Origin: Rhizobium sp.
GTDB taxonomy: Bacteria; Pseudomonadota; Gammaproteobacteria; Burkholderiales; Thiobacillaceae
Direction of reading: 5' to 3'
Assembly: GCA_019459285.1 (NCBI GenBank)
Contig: JAIBEL010000007.1
Coordinates: 1 to 64,000 of the forward strand
Length of the DNA: 64,000 nt
The position numbers and the translations under genes are program-made. The notes beneath the pieces were generated by a model. That model was not told where the DNA came from. It made no database searches and worked only from the letters and a program-made list of their open reading frames with translations. Position 1 is the stretch's first letter. Each line of letters opens with the position of its first letter. Positions 1 to 7,817 of the stretch are shown here, piece by piece.

Positions 1-490
1 TTGCTTCGCAAAAATAAATTAACAAAAGAAAACGCGACCCCACATCGCTGCCCTTCGGGTCCCCGATTTGGCGCTTGCGGCCGGGCGCTCCACCAACTCG
101 CCCTGGCAAGGCACACAAAACGTGCCCTGCTGCGGAACTCGAACACGGTTCCGCTCTTTTCCCGTCTGCAAGCGCCAAATCGGCAGCGCTGAAGGGGGGT
201 AACCCCCGGTACCGTCCATGCGTAATGCCATTTCATCACCAAGCACTAGCGCATGCCTGGGAGCCCCTTGTGTGTCGCCGAGAAGCGCAGCCAGACGGGG
301 GAAAAAGGCGCGGGGTGTCTGAGCCCGCCAGGGCGAGTTCCCGCACCGCCCCGGCTGGCGAGCATCGCAGGGGAGCCGAAGGCCGACACACCAGGGGTGG
401 CCTTTTCTTTGGTTACTTTCTTTTGGCCACGCAAAAGAAAGTGACTCGCCCGCAGGCGAAAAGCGAAGCCGTAGTGAGGACACGTTAACC
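1..490. repeat. Non-coding block rich in inverted repeats
   Basis: No convincing gene lies in this stretch; the reading frames in it overlap each other and look like chance GC-rich frames. It holds a perfect 16-bp inverted repeat (63-78 with 168-183, CCGATTTGGCGCTTGC) enclosing two smaller hairpins (110-114/122-126 and 132-138/148-154), so a single strand could fold into a branched structure. Its left edge (about 1-48) and right edge (about 395-455) are inverted, diverged copies of the same repeat that recurs at 34767-34825. It directly precedes the GspF-like gene, so it may have inserted into the pilus operon; that is inference. Confidence 0.6.
395..455 (-). repeat. Dispersed hairpin repeat, copy A
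   Basis: The core is a near-perfect hairpin, TTACTTTCTTTTGG followed by CAAAAGAAAGTGAC, flanked by CCTTTTCTTTGG. Read on the minus strand it aligns over about 50 bases with 34767-34825, with only a few differences. Its GC-poor core stands out from the surroundings. I recall near-identical sequences scattered through many beta- and gammaproteobacterial genomes, but could not check this. Confidence 0.65.
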
Positions 491-1696
491 ATGCCCTTCT
501 TCGACTACCGCGCCATCGATCAGACCGGCCGCAGCGTCAGGGGCACGCTGTCGGCCGTCAACGACGTCGATCTCGAACTGCGCCTGAAGCGCATGGGGCT
601 CGATCTCGTCACCCTGGTCGAACTGTCGCGTCAGTACGCCCCAACCGGCCGAGAACGGGTGACGCGGCGCGATCTGGTGACGTTCTGCATCCATATGCGT
701 TACATCACCCGCGCGGGCATTCCCCTGCTCGAAGGCTTGCGCGATCTGCGCGACACCATGGAGAAGCGCGGATTTCGCGATGTGCTGACCGCGGTGCTGG
801 AAGACCTAGAAGGCGGCAAGGTGCTGTCGCAGGCACTGGCGGCGCATCCGGCGGTATTCGGCGCCGTATTCGTGCACAGCGTCAAGGCGGGCGAGCAGAC
901 GGGTTTGCTGGATACGGTGTTCGAGCGGCTGGGCGAGTCGCTCAAATGGCAGGAGGAGGTCGCCGCCAAGGCCAAGCGGCTGATGATCTACCCCGCGATG
1001 GTGCTGGTCGTCGTCGGCGCGGCCATCCTGTTTCTGCTGATCTATCTGGTGCCGCAGGTGCTGGGGCTGGTCAAGACCATGGGCGTTCCGCTGCCGCTGC
1101 CGACGCTGATCCTGATGGCGGTGTCGAATGCGCTGCGCTCGTACTGGCTGATCGGCCTGGTCCTTGCACTGGCAGTGGGTATCGGGCTGCCTTTATGGGT
1201 ACGCAAGAGCGAAGCCGGACGCGAATGGTGGGACCGCACGCAACTGCGATTGCCGATCATCGGACCGATCGTGCAGAAAATCGTGCTGTCGCGCTTCACC
1301 AACACGCTAGCAATGATGTACCGCTCGGGCGTTACCGTGCTCGACGCCCTGCGTGCCGGCGAGATGATCGCCGGCAACCGCGTGATTGCCGATGGCATTC
1401 GCCGCGCCGCCCAGCAGATTGCCGACGGGCGCGGGTTGTCGGAAAGCTTCCAGTCGCTGGCATTGTTTCCACCGCTGGTGATCCGCATGCTTCGCGTGGG
1501 CGAAAGCACCGGTGCGCTCGACGAAGCCCTGGACAACGTGACGTTTTTCTACAACCGTGAAGTTCTCGACTCGATCGAGAATGGGCTCCGGGTTCTGGAG
1601 CCGCTGCTCACGGCCATTCTGGGCCTGCTGCTCGGCGGCATCCTGGTGTCGGTGCTGTTGCCGATTTACGACCTGATCGGGCATCTGCCGCTGTGA
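491..1696 (+). CDS. Type II secretion / type IV pilus inner-membrane platform protein, GspF/PilC family
   Basis: A 401-residue polytopic protein of the GspF/PilC/MshG family, the inner-membrane platform that couples the assembly ATPase to pseudopilus or pilus growth. It has the two repeated family domains (about 65-195 and 265-395). Hydrophobic segments lie near 165-195 (LMIYPAMVLVVVGAAILFLL), 218-240 and 372-396. The repeated glycine/glutamate-rich signature VKAGEQTGLL is mirrored in the second half as LRVGESTGALDEAL, as expected for the duplicated fold. Length is normal. It heads the MshI/J/K-like genes and prepilin downstream. No GspE/PilB ATPase is present; it may lie upstream of the window. 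It could serve an MSHA-type pilus or a secretion pseudopilus. Confidence 0.9.
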   Translation: MPFFDYRAIDQTGRSVRGTLSAVNDVDLELRLKRMGLDLVTLVELSRQYAPTGRERVTRRDLVTFCIHMRYITRAGIPLLEGLRDLRDTMEKRGFRDVLTAVLEDLEGGKVLSQALAAHPAVFGAVFVHSVKAGEQTGLLDTVFERLGESLKWQEEVAAKAKRLMIYPAMVLVVVGAAILFLLIYLVPQVLGLVKTMGVPLPLPTLILMAVSNALRSYWLIGLVLALAVGIGLPLWVRKSEAGREWWDRTQLRLPIIGPIVQKIVLSRFTNTLAMMYRSGVTVLDALRAGEMIAGNRVIADGIRRAAQQIADGRGLSESFQSLALFPPLVIRMLRVGESTGALDEALDNVTFFYNREVLDSIENGLRVLEPLLTAILGLLLGGILVSVLLPIYDLIGHLPL

Positions 1697-1935
1697 TCAT
1701 GGAAACCACAGTTGAACGCGTTCGATGGTGCGGATGGGCGAGTGACTGCCGCGAAGCGAAGAGACAGCAGGCCGTTGCCTGCAACGACGAGCGACGAAGG
1801 CAGGCGCATGACCAGTCGTACCAGCGGATGCGTAGCGGATTCAATTTCCCGGTACACGTCGTCGAAGGCAGGGAAATCAATTTCCGTGCGGTACTTCCGA
1901 CATTTATGAGCGGTCTACTGCGGTTTTCATGATCA
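1694..1935. mobile_element. 242-bp element with 26-bp imperfect terminal inverted repeats
   Basis: Bases 1694-1719 and the reverse complement of 1910-1935 match at 22 of 26 positions. Both begin TGATCATG and continue (G/A)AAACC(A/G)CAGT. The left end contains the TGA stop of the GspF-like gene and the right end contains the ATG of the next gene. It sits in the only large gap of an otherwise overlapping operon. No transposase is encoded, so a MITE-like non-autonomous element is one reading; a structured intercistronic RNA is another. No clear target-site duplication was seen beyond the shared TGATCATG ends. Confidence 0.55.
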
Positions 1936-3431
1936 TGTTCGACCATCGCCTGCTTCTCTTTGCCACGCCCCGCCAGATCGGCGTCCTCGACTGGCGACCC
2001 GGACATATGCACTGGCTGGGCGAGTTTTCTGCCGATGCAGAAGGCTTGGCGGCATTCCGCAAAATCGTGATCAAGCATGCGCACCTGCCTGTACTGCTGG
2101 TGGCCGACACCGTCGACGAGGATTACCGCAGCGAAATTCTGCCGCATGTGCAGGGACGCGCACGCGGCGAACTGCTGGCGCGCAAGCTCAAGCAGGTATT
2201 CCGCAACACGCGCTTTACCGGCGCATGGCGGCAGGCACGCGAAACGACCGGACGCCGCGACGACCGCTATCTGCTGGCGGCCTTGCCCGACGCCGAGTGG
2301 CTGACCCCCTGGCTCAGCGTGCTGCACCGCGAACACGTGCCGCTGGCGGGCATCACACCGCTGGCGGTGGCCTACCAGCATCTGCTGGAAAAATTGCGGG
2401 AACAGTCGGCGCATACCTTGCTGGCATGCCGTCTCAACAACAGCCTGCGGCTTTCCTATTACCACAACGGCCTGCTGCGTTTTTCACGCCTGATCGGCGG
2501 CGACACGCCCGCGCAACTGCCCGGCAACGCCGCGGACGAAATCGCGAAAACGCAGCTTTACCTCAGCGGACAGCGCATCCTGCCGCGCGAAGCCCGGCTG
2601 CATGTGCTGCTGCTCGATCCCAGCGGCCAGCTCGACAGCGCGCAAGCACAATTGAACGCCGATCCGGCGTTCAGCACGCGGCTGATCGACATGTCCACGC
2701 TTGCACGCGCATTGCGCATTCCGGACGACTTTCTGGCCGCCACGCCGGAAGTCGCGCCCCTGGCCGCCATCGCGGGCGAAACACTGAAACTCAATCTGGC
2801 GCCGCCCGAATTATTGCAGCATCACATCGAATTCCGCTGGCGTCGCGGCCTGCACGCGGCTGCCGGCATCGTCGCAGTGCTGGGCCTGGGTATCACGGCC
2901 GCCTATTGGCTGCATGCCCGGGACCTGGACGATCAGGCACGCCAGCTGGCCCAGCAGTACCAGCAATTCGATGCCCGCTACCAGGCCATTGCGCGGACGT
3001 TTCCCACCCAGCTCATGGCTCCCGAGCAACTCGTCCAGACGGTCAACCTGGCGCGCCAACTTGACCAGGCGCAGACCGATGCGTCCGCACTCTTCACGGC
3101 GGTCGGACAGAGCCTGCTGGCCACGCCCGATGTTGCGCTGGACAGCCTGGGCTGGACCGATGAACCGCCGGCAGCGAACGGCGGGGTCCAGGTCAACCTC
3201 GATGCCGGATTAAGCCCGTTCGACGGCAATTACCGGGCTGCCATGCGACGTATCGAAGAATTCATGCAGACGCTGCAGGCGATGCCGGGCGTACACGACG
3301 TGACCATGCGCAGCAGCCCCGTGAATGCCGACTCCAGCAGCACGCTGTCCGGCAAGACACTCAACGCCGATGCAAGCGCCCCGGCAGCGCGTTTCAGCCT
3401 CAGCCTCCTTTTTCGCGAGGCCCGGCCATGA
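1929..3431 (+). CDS. MshI-like pilus biogenesis protein (PilM/GspL-type actin-fold plus PilN-like part)
   Basis: A 500-residue bitopic protein. The N-terminal ~290 residues look like the cytoplasmic actin-like domain seen in MshI, PilM and GspL. A single membrane segment follows near 312-332 (AAAGIVAVLGLGITAAYWLH), then a coiled-coil stretch rich in Gln and Arg and a periplasmic PilN-like domain. This arrangement bridges the cytoplasmic motor to the periplasmic alignment complex. ATG codons at 1929 and 1935 are both possible starts; both lie in the right terminal repeat of the 242-bp element. The stop overlaps the next gene by 4 bases (ATGA), implying translational coupling. Identification rests on domain order and gene context more than on strong motifs. 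Confidence 0.75.
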   Translation: MIMFDHRLLLFATPRQIGVLDWRPGHMHWLGEFSADAEGLAAFRKIVIKHAHLPVLLVADTVDEDYRSEILPHVQGRARGELLARKLKQVFRNTRFTGAWRQARETTGRRDDRYLLAALPDAEWLTPWLSVLHREHVPLAGITPLAVAYQHLLEKLREQSAHTLLACRLNNSLRLSYYHNGLLRFSRLIGGDTPAQLPGNAADEIAKTQLYLSGQRILPREARLHVLLLDPSGQLDSAQAQLNADPAFSTRLIDMSTLARALRIPDDFLAATPEVAPLAAIAGETLKLNLAPPELLQHHIEFRWRRGLHAAAGIVAVLGLGITAAYWLHARDLDDQARQLAQQYQQFDARYQAIARTFPTQLMAPEQLVQTVNLARQLDQAQTDASALFTAVGQSLLATPDVALDSLGWTDEPPAANGGVQVNLDAGLSPFDGNYRAAMRRIEEFMQTLQAMPGVHDVTMRSSPVNADSSSTLSGKTLNADASAPAARFSLSLLFREARP

Positions 3432-4030
3432 CCCGCCCGCCCTTCTCCATCCTCAAACTGCCCCTGCTGATGCTGGTGGCCGCGCTGCTGCTGACAACCG
3501 GCGGCATCCTGTGGGGACAACGTCAGGCACACAATGCCGAAGCGGCTTTGCAACAGCAGCACACGGCGCTCAACCAGGCACGCCAGCAGCTCGATCGCAG
3601 CCGTCAGCAGCAGCGACTCATCGCCACTCATCTGGTGGATTACCAGGCGTTGGTGGCACGCGGATTCGTGGGGACGGAAGACCGCCTGGCCTGGATCGAG
3701 GCCGTGCAACTGGCCAACCGCGATGCCGGCCTGTATGGGTTGAGTTACCGCCTGATGCCCCGCGCGGCTTCGCCGCCCTCGCTGGCGCAGGGCCTGCCGC
3801 TGGGGCAAACCCGCATGACCCTCACCTTCCCGCTGCTGGTGGAAACCGATCTCCCGCGTTTCCTCGACGCGCTCAAGGCGCGCGCGTCCGGGGTGTACCA
3901 CGTTCAGGGATGCCGCCTGTCGCGCCCGGACAATACGCCATTCGAAGCCGCCAATCGCCCGCATTTGCAGGCCGAATGCGATCTGCTGTGGTTTACCGTG
4001 GCAACGACAACGGAGAACCGCCATGAATAA
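3428..4030 (+). CDS. MshJ/PilO/GspM-like pilus alignment protein
   Basis: A 200-residue bitopic protein with a short cytoplasmic tail, one membrane helix near residues 9-29 (LPLLMLVAALLLTTGGILWG), a Gln/Arg-rich coiled coil at about 32-66 and a C-terminal ferredoxin-like region. This is the PilO/GspM/MshJ architecture, which pairs with the PilN-like half of the preceding protein. It overlaps both neighbours by a few bases. It contains two cysteines near the C-terminus (VQGCRLSRP and QAECDLLW) that could form a periplasmic disulfide; that is inferred from position only. Confidence 0.7.
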   Translation: MTRPPFSILKLPLLMLVAALLLTTGGILWGQRQAHNAEAALQQQHTALNQARQQLDRSRQQQRLIATHLVDYQALVARGFVGTEDRLAWIEAVQLANRDAGLYGLSYRLMPRAASPPSLAQGLPLGQTRMTLTFPLLVETDLPRFLDALKARASGVYHVQGCRLSRPDNTPFEAANRPHLQAECDLLWFTVATTTENRHE

Positions 4031-4472
4031 CCGGCTTCTCCGACCCGGCCATCGCACGCGCGCAATACACAGGTGGCACATGCTCCCTGGTGCCTGGATG
4101 CTGGCGCTGTATCTGGGCGGCATCGGAACCGGCATCGCGGCCCCGACCGATCCGGGTCGCCTGTTTTTCACACCGGCGCAGCGCGCCCAGCTTGAGGCCG
4201 CGCGCGCGCGCAACGCCACCTCCTCGGGTCCGGGCCACCCGCTGTCGACCGACAGCGCCCCCGCACCGCTACGCTACGATGGCGTGGTCATCCGCTCCGA
4301 CGGCAGTACCACGCGCTGGGTCGACGGCAAGGCACAGCGCGACGGCTCGGCCGTATCGGGCCTGAAACCCGGCCAAATCCGCGCCAACGGCCGGGTATAT
4401 GAGCCCTATCAGGTTCTGCACCCCCGCCCTCCCGAACCGGCCAGCCCGAACACGAAGGACTCCGCACCATGA
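4023..4472 (+). CDS. MshK/PilP-like exported pilus protein
   Basis: A 149-residue protein with an N-terminal signal-type hydrophobic segment (LPGAWMLALYLGGIGTGIAA) ending in an AxA-like site before APTDPGRLFFTPAQRAQLEAAR. The mature part is Pro/Ala-rich, with a central YDGVVIRSDGSTTRWVDGK strip that resembles the small beta domain of PilP, GspC or MshK. The position directly after the PilO-like gene and before a prepilin supports a periplasmic coupling role. It overlaps the previous gene by 8 bases and the next by 4. Sequence similarity to the named families is weak, so the call leans on context. Confidence 0.6.
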   Translation: MNNRLLRPGHRTRAIHRWHMLPGAWMLALYLGGIGTGIAAPTDPGRLFFTPAQRAQLEAARARNATSSGPGHPLSTDSAPAPLRYDGVVIRSDGSTTRWVDGKAQRDGSAVSGLKPGQIRANGRVYEPYQVLHPRPPEPASPNTKDSAP

Positions 4473-5197
4473 CACGCTCGCGCGGTTTCACCCTGATCGA
4501 GATGGCCATCGTGCTGGTCATCATCACGATTTTGATTGGCGGACTGGCCATGCCGCTGTCGGCGCAAATCCAAGCGCGGCGGATCACCGAGACCAAGACG
4601 ACGCTCGAAAACGCACGTCAGGCGCTCATCGGCTATGCCATGACGCATAACGCGACCAACGTACCCACACATCATTATCTGCCTTGCCCCGACACCAACG
4701 CTGATGGACGCGAAGACAGGGTATCCGACACACAATGCGCGGCTTACCGTGGTTTGTTACCGTGGGTCGATCTGGGCGTCGCCCCACAGGACGCCTGGGG
4801 CAATCGTTTGCGGTATGCGGTTGTCACGCAATTCATTGACAAGTTCAATGGATTTTCCGCCAGCACCCCGGCGGCCTCGGGGCCTCCATCATATGGGTTC
4901 GACCCAATCAAGATATGTAGCACACATACCTGCTCTAGCCCCGATGTCGCAGACAACGTCGTGTTCGTTCTGGTTTCCCTAGGCCCCAATGGGTGGGGAG
5001 CGCAAAACATCAATGGCACCACCCTCGCGGCACCGACAGGCCCGGACGAAGCAGACAACCTCGACGGAAACCCTATCTACATCAGCCGATCCCCCACTAC
5101 GGCAGACGCAGCCAGTGGAGAATTTGATGACCTGACTATCTGGGTTTCGCAGCCGGCGTTGATCGCCAGCGTATGCCCTACGGGTTGCCTGCCGTAG
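4469..5197 (+). CDS. Type IV prepilin-like protein
   Basis: A 242-residue protein with a class-III signal, RSRGFTLIEMAIVLVIITIL: a short basic leader, the Gly-Phe cleavage site for prepilin peptidase and Glu at mature position 5. The N-terminal helix would anchor it in the membrane before assembly. The body has the LPCPDTNADG..C...GLLPWVDLGV..DAWGNRLRY pattern I associate with a family of large minor pilins, with several cysteines. It is last in the overlapping pilus operon, and its 3' end overlaps the convergent sensor kinase by 20 bases. Its second half is slightly more AT-rich than its neighbours. Confidence 0.85.
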   Translation: MTRSRGFTLIEMAIVLVIITILIGGLAMPLSAQIQARRITETKTTLENARQALIGYAMTHNATNVPTHHYLPCPDTNADGREDRVSDTQCAAYRGLLPWVDLGVAPQDAWGNRLRYAVVTQFIDKFNGFSASTPAASGPPSYGFDPIKICSTHTCSSPDVADNVVFVLVSLGPNGWGAQNINGTTLAAPTGPDEADNLDGNPIYISRSPTTADAASGEFDDLTIWVSQPALIASVCPTGCLP

Positions 5198-6908
5198 CCT
5201 GCAGGCGGAACGTCACCCGCCCGGCTTGGTTGTCTGGCAGTTCCAATCGATACCCCGAACGCGCCGCCTGCCGCGCAGCCTGATACAGACCCACGCCCAG
5301 TCCGAAATCCGACGCCACCGGACTGAGGAATAAGTTGCGGGCCACGTGCTCGGGGGCAGCACTGCCACTATCGGTCACCGTCAAGCTGACCAGCGGATGC
5401 AGCGTCAGGCGGATTTCCACCGCCACATTCGCTTGGTTCTGTCGTTTGCGCAAGGCGTTGGTCAACAGATTGTCGACCACGCTGTCGAACAGATCCTGCG
5501 GCAAAGGAGTGTCGTCGAGCACCTCGGCGAAAAACTGCACGTCGTCGTGCTCATAGCGTGTCTGCAATGCAGCCCACCACGTGTGTGCAGCCACATGGGC
5601 GGCATCCATTTCCGCCGGCTGCTTGAGCTTGTCGACGGTTTGCGAGAGACGCGCCGCCAGTTGCGGCAGCTGACGTTTCATCAGCGCCAGCAGACGTTCG
5701 CTGTCTTCCGGGGTGGACATATCGGCGGCGGCAAGCAGGGTCTTCAACGACTGCAGGATGTTCTTCACGTCGTGCGTCAGGCGCGCCCCGGTATCGTGGA
5801 TGGCCTGGCTGTAGGCCTGCTCGCGCAGGGTCTGCTCGCGTACCTTGGCGGCATAGAAATAGCCCAGCAATTGCGACAGCAGGCGAACATGCAGCGCCAG
5901 CGCCGGCGTGAGCGGACGCGCCGACTGCCAGGTCAGGGTCAGGCCGTGAAAGGTATGGCTCACGGCGTGTTCGGCCGGCTCGCCGAAACTGCCTTCGCCG
6001 CGCGCCGCCTGCCAGCGGCCGCCGCGTATCCAGGTCAGCTCGTGCAAGTCGGACAGCGCATCGCGCACGAAGGATTCCGGATCGCGCTCGCGCTCGGCCA
6101 GGGTGGCGAGCCGCTGCGCCCAGCCCTCGAACGGCAGCCCCACCGACAGCAGATAGCGCGAGGTCACCTGTCCCAGCCCGGCGAAGCCGGCGCGCGGATT
6201 CCACAGCCACGACAAGGCCAGCAGCAGCGCCGCCATGCCCAGCAGGGTCTGCACAAGCGCCCAGGCATAGCTCACCTTGGCTACTGCCACCACGGCGAAC
6301 ACACCGAGCGCCATCACCATGATGAGCAGCGACAGCATCAGGCCGTAAATGAAATCGAGCGTCGACGAAGTACTGCGTTGACGCGTGGCGGGCAGAAACA
6401 GGATCGCAAGCGGCAGCAACGGCAGGCCATAGCGCACCGCGACACGCAATTCATCGGGTAGCGAGGTGCCGCCCAGACTTTGCGGCAACACCCAGCCCAG
6501 CAGCAAGGCAAGCAAATAAGCCAGCGCAAAGAGGTAGGCCAGTCGCGGCCCGCGTTCGTTTTGCGAAGTCGCGACCGCCCCCACCAGCCCCGCGAGGATC
6601 GCCAGCCACAAGGCCATCACCCAGGTACTGTCGACCAGGACCAGCAATGCGGCCATGGCAAATACAGGGAATGCCAGGCGCGGCTCGATCCGCGCTTCGC
6701 TACGCACCAGCGGCTGCCACAACAAAAACAGGCCGTAATGCGCCAGCAGGAAGGCCCGCGTCACCGTCGCGTCGGCATCGAATACCACGGCCACGTGCAG
6801 AGCCAGCAGCATCGACCCGAGCCAGCGTCCCGGCGCCACACGGGTGAAGCGCGTAGCGAGCGAGGTCAGCCAGGCCAGAGGGGATGCAGTTTCAGCGCGT
6901 TCGCTCAT
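5178..6908 (-). CDS. Orphan membrane sensor histidine kinase
   Basis: A 576-residue kinase starting at MSERAETASP. The N-terminal ~300 residues contain roughly eight hydrophobic segments. A linker follows, then the phosphoacceptor helix LTHDVKNILQSLKTLL with His at about 379. The ATPase domain has an N box (VVDNLLTNALRKRQ), a D-box remnant (TDSGSA) and a G box (FGLGVGLYQAARQAARSGYRLEL). The membrane-plus-HDxKN arrangement recalls PrsK-type and PilS-type kinases that feed sigma-54 activators. No response regulator lies next to it. It is divergent from a prepilin gene with a sigma-54 promoter, so control of that gene is plausible but unproven. The longer reading frame up to 7049 would cover the shared regulatory region and is unlikely. 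Confidence 0.85.
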   Translation of the reverse strand: MSERAETASPLAWLTSLATRFTRVAPGRWLGSMLLALHVAVVFDADATVTRAFLLAHYGLFLLWQPLVRSEARIEPRLAFPVFAMAALLVLVDSTWVMALWLAILAGLVGAVATSQNERGPRLAYLFALAYLLALLLGWVLPQSLGGTSLPDELRVAVRYGLPLLPLAILFLPATRQRSTSSTLDFIYGLMLSLLIMVMALGVFAVVAVAKVSYAWALVQTLLGMAALLLALSWLWNPRAGFAGLGQVTSRYLLSVGLPFEGWAQRLATLAERERDPESFVRDALSDLHELTWIRGGRWQAARGEGSFGEPAEHAVSHTFHGLTLTWQSARPLTPALALHVRLLSQLLGYFYAAKVREQTLREQAYSQAIHDTGARLTHDVKNILQSLKTLLAAADMSTPEDSERLLALMKRQLPQLAARLSQTVDKLKQPAEMDAAHVAAHTWWAALQTRYEHDDVQFFAEVLDDTPLPQDLFDSVVDNLLTNALRKRQNQANVAVEIRLTLHPLVSLTVTDSGSAAPEHVARNLFLSPVASDFGLGVGLYQAARQAARSGYRLELPDNQAGRVTFRLQATAGNP

Positions 6909-7012
6909 GAATGGGGAATCGGAGGGGAATACAGGACGATCAGCATGCCCATGGTATCGGCATTCCGCCCCGGAAATGGAGAGGGTACCGATGTTAGGCC
7001 ATACACAAAGCC

Positions 7013-7048
7013 TGACGGAAACCCAGCATCGGCGTTGTATTTTCGTCA
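7013..7048. promoter_or_regulatory. Candidate enhancer-binding site upstream of pilin
   Basis: The inverted repeat TGACGGAAA (7013-7021) and TTTTCGTCA (7040-7048) matches at 8 of 9 positions, with an 18-base spacer. It lies 75-110 bases upstream of the sigma-54 promoter, the usual distance for an activator of the NtrC family. Function is inferred from position and symmetry only. Confidence 0.35.
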
Positions 7049-7121
7049 AAATCGGGGCAAACGCGATGCACTTGATGGATTTTTTCCCTTTTAAATCATT
7101 ACATTATTGCAACCAAAACCA

Positions 7122-7137
7122 TGGCACGCATTTTGCA
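7122..7137 (+). promoter_or_regulatory. Sigma-54 (RpoN) promoter
   Basis: TGGCACG-CATT-TTGCA matches the RpoN -24/-12 consensus (TGGCACG, 4 bases, TTGCW) at every defined position. The predicted transcript start near 7148 leaves a short leader before the ATG at 7176. RpoN itself is encoded at 13356-14789. Confidence 0.85.
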
Positions 7138-7175
7138 GGTTGGCCCTCAGGAGAAAACCACTGGAGAGCCTCACC

Positions 7176-7817
7176 ATGCCGCACCCCAACATCGCGCGAC
7201 GCCAGTCGGGCTTCACCCTGATCGAGATCGCTATTGTGCTGGTCATTATCGGGCTGTTGCTTGGCGGCATTCTCAAGGGCCAGGAACTCATTACGCAAGC
7301 TCGCATTCGCAACGTTGCCAACGACTTCCAATCGATGACGGCCGCCATCAATTTGTATCAGGATCGATATCGGGCATTGCCAGGGGATGATGCGGGCGCA
7401 GCGGCACGCTGGACCATCACTGCGCCGACGCCAAGCTCGGGAACAGTGGGCGATGGAATTATTGCGGGTGATTACAACACGGCCACAGCTTCCGATGAAT
7501 CCCGTCAGTTCTGGTTGCATTTACGTCGGGCTGGTTTGGTTGGAGGGGCTGTCACAGATGACACCAACCCGCCCAATGCTGCGTCAGGCGTGACTGGCGT
7601 GCAGAATGGCGCCTTCAACATTCCGGGCATTGTTATTTGTTCCAATAATCTGCCAGCCAAAATCGCACAAGCCATCGATACCCAATTTGACGACGGCAAA
7701 TCGGACACCGGCACGGTGCGCGCCGCAGCGGGAACGACAGCTGGTGCAGCTGCATCCCCTGACGCCAATTACGTGGACGATGGCACCAAGTTTTACGTTG
7801 TCTGCAAAGCACCCTAA
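7176..7817 (+). CDS. Type IV prepilin-like protein, RpoN-controlled
   Basis: A 213-residue pilin-type protein. The start at 7176 is chosen for the GGAGAG ribosome site nine bases upstream and because it gives a short basic leader, RRQSGFTLIEIAIVLVIIGL. Gly-Phe is the cleavage site and Glu is at mature position 5. The body contains LYQDRYRALPGDD, typical of a family of minor pilins or pseudopilins, and a C-terminal region with two cysteines (VICSNN and YVVCKAP) that could form the pilin D-loop. It stands alone, separated from the main pilus operon by the opposing kinase, and has its own sigma-54 promoter. Its end overlaps the convergent antiporter gene by 4 bases. Confidence 0.85.
   Translation: MPHPNIARRQSGFTLIEIAIVLVIIGLLLGGILKGQELITQARIRNVANDFQSMTAAINLYQDRYRALPGDDAGAAARWTITAPTPSSGTVGDGIIAGDYNTATASDESRQFWLHLRRAGLVGGAVTDDTNPPNAASGVTGVQNGAFNIPGIVICSNNLPAKIAQAIDTQFDDGKSDTGTVRAAAGTTAGAAASPDANYVDDGTKFYVVCKAP

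Noticed and set aside
120-160. tRNA-like arm (GGTTCCGC with GCGGAAC)
   Set aside because: The stem has a 9-base loop without TTC and no acceptor or anticodon arms; it is part of the inverted-repeat block.
1608-2465. 285-codon minus-strand frame spanning the TIR element
   Set aside because: Mostly antisense to gspF and the mshI-like gene; no domain or ribosome site.
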